6,370 nt of DNA, from NCBI GenBank assembly GCA_002721165.1, contig PBJS01000008.1, positions 21,805 to 28,174 on the forward strand, in the 5' to 3' direction. Shown one piece after another: positions 6,107 to 6,370 of this stretch. This stretch comes from Legionellales bacterium (GTDB lineage Bacteria; Pseudomonadota; Gammaproteobacteria; Eutrophobiales; Eutrophobiaceae). A program made the position numbers and the translations under genes. Numbering within the stretch: position 1 is the stretch's first letter; the number at the start of each line of letters is the position of its first letter. The notes under the pieces were generated by a model. It saw nothing but the letters and a program-made list of their open reading frames with translations. It was not told the origin of the DNA and searched no databases.

Positions 6107-6370
6107 CTAATCTAATGAACTTATACTTTCATTGATTGTATGTAGGATATCAGCCGGATTTGAAGAACGCGTTATTGGCCGACCGATGACAAGATAGCTA
6201 CTTCCAGCTTTAACCGCATTATATGGTGACATTGTACGCTTCTGGTCATCTTTGTTTGAATCATCCAACCTAATTCCTGGTGTGACTAAACAAAAATCAT
6301 CGCCTAATTCTCGTCTTAATAAATCTAATTCCATGCCAGAGCAAACGACACCATCCAGACCAACAGACTT
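6107..6370 (-). CDS. pyrF: Orotidine 5'-phosphate decarboxylase, C-terminal 87 residues (cut by window edge)
   Basis: PyrF decarboxylates OMP to UMP, the last step of de novo UMP synthesis. The reading frame is open to the right edge, so the gene continues beyond 6370; the Met at 6334 is internal, not the start. Visible family features, counting from the edge, are GLDGVVCS at 4-11, the phosphate-binding loop TPGIR at 30-34, the D-Q-R segment at 42-45 and VIGRPIT at 61-67. The last, with its Arg, is the second phosphate-binding element. It aligns without gaps with the E. coli PyrF C-terminus through the last helix (NPADILHTINESI). The catalytic Lys/Asp residues are in the missing N-terminal part. 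The stop TAG is ten bases before the mfd GTG on the same strand, so the two genes are probably co-transcribed. This differs from E. coli, where pyrF is not next to mfd. Confidence 0.93.
   Translation of the reverse strand, partial: KSVGLDGVVCSGMELDLLRRELGDDFCLVTPGIRLDDSNKDDQKRTMSPYNAVKAGSSYLVIGRPITRSSNPADILHTINESISSLD

Noticed and set aside
6332..6334. ATG at 6334 on the minus strand as the start of a 75-residue protein
   Set aside because: The frame continues upstream to the window edge with GLDGVVCS, a conserved PyrF segment, so this Met is internal.

Overview
The window looks like ordinary housekeeping DNA from an AT-rich (by eye about one-third G+C) gammaproteobacterium. The proteins align well with E. 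coli and Pseudomonas homologues as I remember them. The order methylthioinosine phosphorylase / csiV / mfd matches the arrangement I recall around PA3002-PA3004 in Pseudomonas aeruginosa. No species can be named from the sequence alone. I see no rRNA, tRNA, CRISPR array, insertion sequence or phage gene.

Layout. At the left edge (1-122, minus) is the start of glyA, serine hydroxymethyltransferase, with a clear Shine-Dalgarno and a PurR-like 16-mer about 45 bases upstream of its start codon. A long AT-rich divergent spacer of about 490 bases follows, with a perfect 12-bp palindrome and a weak hairpin. On the plus strand, a purine phosphoribosyltransferase (hpt type, 614-1180) overlaps by ATGA a 5'-methylthioinosine phosphorylase (1177-1917). 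These two run tail-to-tail into a minus-strand cluster read from the right edge: pyrF (C-terminal part only), mfd (complete, 1157 aa) and csiV (233 aa, secreted). The cluster's gaps are 10 and 7 bases. The convergent stop codons overlap in a shared CTAG inside a perfect 10-bp palindrome.

How the genes work together. The plus-strand pair encodes consecutive salvage steps: methylthioinosine is split to hypoxanthine and methylthioribose-1-phosphate, and hypoxanthine is then recaptured as IMP. Divergent glyA supplies one-carbon units for purine synthesis, so the left half has a purine/one-carbon theme. The minus-strand cluster mixes pyrimidine synthesis (pyrF), transcription-coupled DNA repair (mfd) and a periplasmic peptidoglycan-binding factor (csiV). 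Its co-transcription is inferred only from spacing.

I found no convincing new system. The observations most worth checking are the PurR-like site, the methylthioinosine salvage pair, the palindromic stop-codon overlap, and two substitutions at normally conserved Mfd positions.
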